Positions 61,139 to 64,000 of a stretch of DNA of 64,000 nucleotides are shown piece after piece. The notes beneath the pieces are model-generated. The model was not told where the DNA came from. It worked only from the letters and a program-made list of their open reading frames with translations, and ran no database searches. Position numbers and translations under genes: made by a program. The stretch is from Microvirga vignae (GTDB taxonomy: Bacteria > Pseudomonadota > Alphaproteobacteria > Rhizobiales > Beijerinckiaceae), in NCBI RefSeq assembly GCF_001017175.1, contig NZ_LCYG01000043.1:1-64000 (forward strand), given 5' to 3'. The stretch's first letter is position 1; each line of letters begins with the position of its first letter.

Positions 61139-62212
61139 TTATCCCACGTTTTCCTTCGCGAGATCTGTCAGGTAATCCTTGGCAAAATCCACCTTAAAGG
61201 CCGACCAAAGCACGAGGTGATCTGACATCTGATACGTTTTCCACTCCTTGTATTTCGGCGGCTTGCCAGATTTGGCCAGCTTGATCAGAGGCGCATAAAG
61301 CGGCTCGTCTTCCTCGCGAAAGACGGCATTGTAAAAATCGAAAACGCCGCCACGTGGCGTCTCACCGAAGCGCTTCCCACGCCAGATGGCGATCTGATCG
61401 TAGAACTTGTCCTTTCCCATGTTGCTGCCGCTGCGGTCAGTCAGCACCTTCGGGATCACGAAGCCAGCATCCGTGATCGCCTTGAGCGTCGCATCGCCCG
61501 TGTTGAAAATATTGAAATCCCCGAGCAGGACGAGGGTATCGGGTTCGGGAGGTCGCACCTTAGGCTCTGTGCCTGTCGACGGTGCCGGTTGAGCCGCTTT
61601 CTTCGCACGCTTCGCCAGAAAGTCAGCAAGATTGCGGATTTCCGCAAGCCTCCGTTTGTCGAGCGGCTTGCTGTCACCATAGTAGATGTGCACCGTGCAC
61701 AGATCGATCTTGGCCCAGCCTGACCGAAATCCGCAGACGAAGGGCGTCCGGGCAAATTGGAGAACCTCTGCATCCACTTTCGAGGGCGGCAGGACGATCT
61801 CGCCAGCCAAACCGCCGAAGGTGACCTTCCGGCTGTCGTACAGAAACGCCATGCGCTCGTCATTGCCGCCCAATCCGCGATCGGTGACATCGGTCACAAC
61901 GTATTTCCACCAGCTTCCGAGCAGGCTCTGGACTCGCTCGAGAGCGTATAAGTCTCCTCTGATTTCCTGAAGGGCGATCAAATCAAAATGGCTCAGTATT
62001 TCGGCAATGTAATAGAACGCATCCGTCAGCCGACCGCCAAATTTCCTGCTATCGAACTCGCGAATGTTCCAGCTTGCGATCAGAACGTCTCCCGCAACGG
62101 TCCGCGTCGGCACGCCTTGATCGGCGATTGACTTGCGCAGACGCAGCAAACCGGAGGAGATCCGTTGTCTCGTCTCCGGATCTTCTCTTCTCAGTGCGGC
62201 GTAGTATGGCAT
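61139..62212 (-). CDS. endonuclease/exonuclease/phosphatase family protein
   Basis: This 357-residue protein has the EEP fold: LIASWNIREF near residue 45, LIALQEIRGD with the metal-binding Glu, KIDLCTVHIYYG, LLGDFNIF with Asp and Asn, and the SDHLVLWSAF motif at the end with catalytic Asp and His. Such enzymes cut phosphodiester bonds in DNA, RNA or signalling molecules. It lies on the minus strand inside the mobile backbone and is not part of its usual gene order, so it may be a cargo or defence nuclease. No signal peptide is present. Confidence 0.87.
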   Translation of the reverse strand: MPYYAALRREDPETRQRISSGLLRLRKSIADQGVPTRTVAGDVLIASWNIREFDSRKFGGRLTDAFYYIAEILSHFDLIALQEIRGDLYALERVQSLLGSWWKYVVTDVTDRGLGGNDERMAFLYDSRKVTFGGLAGEIVLPPSKVDAEVLQFARTPFVCGFRSGWAKIDLCTVHIYYGDSKPLDKRRLAEIRNLADFLAKRAKKAAQPAPSTGTEPKVRPPEPDTLVLLGDFNIFNTGDATLKAITDAGFVIPKVLTDRSGSNMGKDKFYDQIAIWRGKRFGETPRGGVFDFYNAVFREEDEPLYAPLIKLAKSGKPPKYKEWKTYQMSDHLVLWSAFKVDFAKDYLTDLAKENVG

Positions 62213-62466
62213 CCCTAAGTCCCCCCACAGCGATTGGCAGTTCCGACATCACTTATACTTATATTCTCAGACGTGGGCGGCGCATGTCCAGGTTGTTCGA
62301 CGACTCGCACCTTGCCGCTCTCGCCGCTCGGATGCGGATTTGGTGCTGCCGTGAGTTGTGATCTCCTGATTTCCGCTCCCGCCGCAGTCGCTTTTCCGCT
62401 ATGGTGCGGTCGCGCCGTGGTGGTGGCAGGCGCAACCGTCAGAGCTTTTGCACGGAGGCCACCATC

Positions 62467-62901
62467 ATGATCATCCTCGCATCCCTCGCGGCCATCGGCG
62501 TGCTGTGCTGGCTGCTGTTCACGCTGGCCGTCTTCGCATTGCCGGCGTTCGTCGGCGTGAGCGCGGGCGCTTGGGCGCACGGGACCGGCGCCGGCGCCCT
62601 CGGCGCGATCTTGGTCGGTGTCGCCACCGCCGCCGCGACCTTCACGATCATCCAGCTCCTGATCACCTTCGCTCGGCCGATATGGCTGAAGCTGGTTGTC
62701 GCGATCGTCTTCGTCGCGCCGGCCGCCATCGCCGGATTCCATGCCACCCATGGCATCGTAAAGCACATCATGCCCTCGGACGCGTGGCAGATTGCGTTCT
62801 CCGTCATCGGGGCCCTCGCCGTCGGCGTCACCGCCTTTGTGCGGGTCGCGGGAATGGTGGCGGCCAATGGCCCCACCGGCCGGGACCTCGCACGGGCCTG
62901 A
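62467..62901 (+). CDS. small polytopic membrane protein
   Basis: This 144-residue protein starts at ATG 62467 and has four hydrophobic segments (IILASLAAIGVLCWLLFTLA, ALGAILVGVATAAATF, LVVAIVFVAPAAIAGF, IAFSVIGALAVGVTAFV). No family is recognised; small integral proteins of this type occur in conjugative backbones. It lies about 560 bases upstream of DUF736. Confidence 0.7.
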   Translation: MIILASLAAIGVLCWLLFTLAVFALPAFVGVSAGAWAHGTGAGALGAILVGVATAAATFTIIQLLITFARPIWLKLVVAIVFVAPAAIAGFHATHGIVKHIMPSDAWQIAFSVIGALAVGVTAFVRVAGMVAANGPTGRDLARA

Positions 62902-63465
62902 CGTCACGCATCCCCTCCGGCTGACCAGGGCAGCGACCACAGCAGGCCATCCCGCTGGTGAGAGCCGTTGCTTGCGAGGCGTGTCACCGCCGGATTGACA
63001 CGCGGCCCGAAGAGCAACCGACGTCGGAGTGCTGAAGGGAGCATCGTCGTCAACGCGAGCGCCGGGATCCGTTGCATGCGGGATCATCCCGGAAGGCAGG
63101 CCGGGTCAGGATGCAGCGATCCCCCGGATAAGGGCCGGACGAAGCCGGTGCGCCTGATGCGATGCCACCTTGCGGCTGCGGAGGGCCGCCATCGCTCCGT
63201 TTCTGACCAGACCTCGACCGCTCCAAACGGCCTCTTCTATGGCCTGATCTGGCCGAAGGTCGGCTGACGCCTCGATCGCCTCTGGCGCAACAGCGGCGTC
63301 AGACTTTCTTCCCCTGGCGGCTCAGGCCGCCATTCCTCGCGAGGCAAGAAAGTCCTCCTTGGCTGTCAGGCCCCTTCGGGGTGCGCCGTCGATCGCCTCC
63401 GGCCTGCCGATCGCCATCGAGGCCGCAATGGTGCGGGCTCGAAAAACAGAAAACGGAGACTTACC
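62902..63465. other. spacer without a convincing gene
   Basis: About 564 bases between the membrane protein and DUF736 genes. A small inverted repeat CGGGAT/ATCCCG with a one-base centre is at 63079-63091. Short frames here have poor composition. A promoter for DUF736 is expected but none is obvious. Confidence 0.4.
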
Positions 63466-63792
63466 ATGGCGACCATCGGCACCTTCAAGAAGACCGGCTC
63501 GAACGAGTTCACCGGCGAAATCGTCACCCTCAGCGTCCAGGCCAGGAACGTGCGCATCGTCCCCGACCAGCGCGCCGCCGGCGAGAACGCCCCCAGCCAC
63601 CGGGTCCTGGTTGGCCGCGTGGAGATCGGCGCCGCCTGGTCCAAGCGCTCCAACGAGGGCCGCGACTATCTGGGCCTCAAGCTCGATGATCCGAGCTTCA
63701 CCGCCCCGATCTACGCCAACCTCTTCGAGGAAGAGGACGGTGAAGGCTTCTCGCTGATCTGGTCCCGCTCCAACGGGCGGCGCGGCGACTGA
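63466..63792 (+). CDS. DUF736 protein
   Basis: This 108-residue protein is a DUF736 member: MATIGTFKKTGSNEFTGEI, VQARNVRIVPD, HRVLVGRVEIGAAWSK, YLGLKLDDPSFTAPIYANL. The family is a small beta-rich fold found in plasmids and conjugative elements of alphaproteobacteria; function unknown. It has a GGAG site nine bases upstream and a strong hairpin downstream. Confidence 0.93.
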   Translation: MATIGTFKKTGSNEFTGEIVTLSVQARNVRIVPDQRAAGENAPSHRVLVGRVEIGAAWSKRSNEGRDYLGLKLDDPSFTAPIYANLFEEEDGEGFSLIWSRSNGRRGD

Positions 63793-63799
63793 GCCACGC

Positions 63800-63828
63800 G
63801 AGGCCCCGGACTGTCGGTCCGGGGCCTC
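63800..63828 (+). terminator. strong hairpin after DUF736, probable terminator
   Basis: Twelve-pair perfect stem GAGGCCCCGGAC/GTCCGGGGCCTC with a five-base loop. The T tract is weak (CTGCCTTCCC), so it may slow rather than fully end transcription. Confidence 0.6.
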
Positions 63829-63915
63829 CTGCCTTCCCGGCGACCGAATCAGTTCGCGCCAAGGCAGGCAAGATGCGGTTCAAAAGGCACTTCCAGCTGG
63901 TCTGGACACGCAAGG

Positions 63916-63932
63916 ACGACTATAATAGTCGT
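63916..63932. promoter_or_regulatory. operator-like palindrome over a -10 box
   Basis: ACGACTAT and ATAGTCGT form a perfect eight-base inverted repeat around one A. It contains TATAAT (63921-63926), a consensus -10 hexamer, so a repressor bound here would block RNA polymerase. The start of a probable XRE regulator lies 43 bases downstream, suggesting autoregulation. No clear -35 was found. Confidence 0.55.
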
Positions 63933-63963
63933 AGTTTTGGCGCGCGCGTAGCTCCGCGTGGGA

Positions 63964-63983
63964 GGTGATCATGCATGATCACC
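63964..63983. repeat. 20-base perfect palindrome over ribosome binding site and start codon
   Basis: Half-site GGTGATCATG and its exact inverse. The left half contains the end of the GGAGGTGATC Shine-Dalgarno, the centre contains two ATG codons. In RNA it would be a ten-pair stem with almost no loop, so a DNA-binding role or partial pairing is more likely. Confidence 0.5.
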
Positions 63984-64000
63984 GCCCGACAGTCGCGGGC
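63975..64000 (+). CDS. start of a probable XRE-type HTH regulator (partial)
   Basis: Only eight codons are in the window: MITARQSR. This opening is characteristic of a common group of small rhizobial helix-turn-helix regulators, and the upstream palindromic promoter and full Shine-Dalgarno match support a gene start. The alternative ATG at 63971 is in another frame (MHDHRPTVAG). The rest lies beyond the window, so the call is tentative. Confidence 0.45.

Overview
This 64 kb window is GC-rich DNA that most likely comes from an alphaproteobacterium of the Hyphomicrobiales (Microvirga/Methylobacterium-like). The pointers are an orphan NepR-type anti-sigma factor, a His-Xaa-Ser (hxs) radical-SAM operon, and a block of conjugative-element housekeeping genes (ArdC, DUF2958, ParB-like, strawberry-notch helicase, toprim, DUF2493, DUF736) in the arrangement usual for rhizobial integrative elements. 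This placement is inference from gene content; no ribosomal marker is present.

Layout. (1) 1-23.6 kb is chromosome-like DNA: a DEDDh exonuclease, a tyrosine recombinase with a dif-like site beside its start, secreted small proteins and a secreted nuclease, the hxsD-hxsB-hxsC-hxsA operon, a repeat/peptidoglycan-binding secreted protein split by an in-frame stop, a decayed DUF892 gene, NepR, RecD2 helicase, a CoiA-like nuclease, SelO, tRNA-Cys, a cold-shock protein and a broken restriction-type nuclease. A second dif-like site in the same orientation lies at 23.5 kb. (2) 23.6-25.3 kb holds an IS30 remnant and a complete IS110-family element of IS1111 type. (3) 25.3-47.1 kb is a dense defence island: a Gabija-like helicase/OLD-nuclease operon with two extra nuclease-like genes; a STAS-like/Cys-rich/GHKL ATPase cassette I cannot match to a named system; an AbiE toxin-antitoxin pair extended by a nuclease-like protein, an unknown protein and a HEPN protein; a frameshifted gene; a SIR2-HerA pair with a double zinc-finger/HNH-like protein; and an HTH plus nucleotidyltransferase pair. 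(4) 47.1-64 kb is the integrative-element backbone, interrupted by an MFS/acetyltransferase pair on the opposite strand and by an EEP-family phosphodiesterase gene. It ends in the first codons of a probable XRE-type regulator behind palindromic operator-like DNA.

How it fits together. The hxs genes are translationally coupled and encode two radical SAM maturases, a small partner and a secreted His-Xaa-Ser repeat substrate, probably modifying an envelope-anchored protein. The defence genes form four or more tight operons, consistent with stacked anti-phage cargo carried next to a mobile backbone. The ardC-like and parB-like genes share a 5' leader with a nested stem that covaries between copies and overlaps the Shine-Dalgarno; it resembles the radC RNA motif. 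Several genes are visibly decaying (DUF892, ParB-like, the gene at 53957-54366, the nuclease at 22.3 kb), so parts of the mobile backbone may no longer work.
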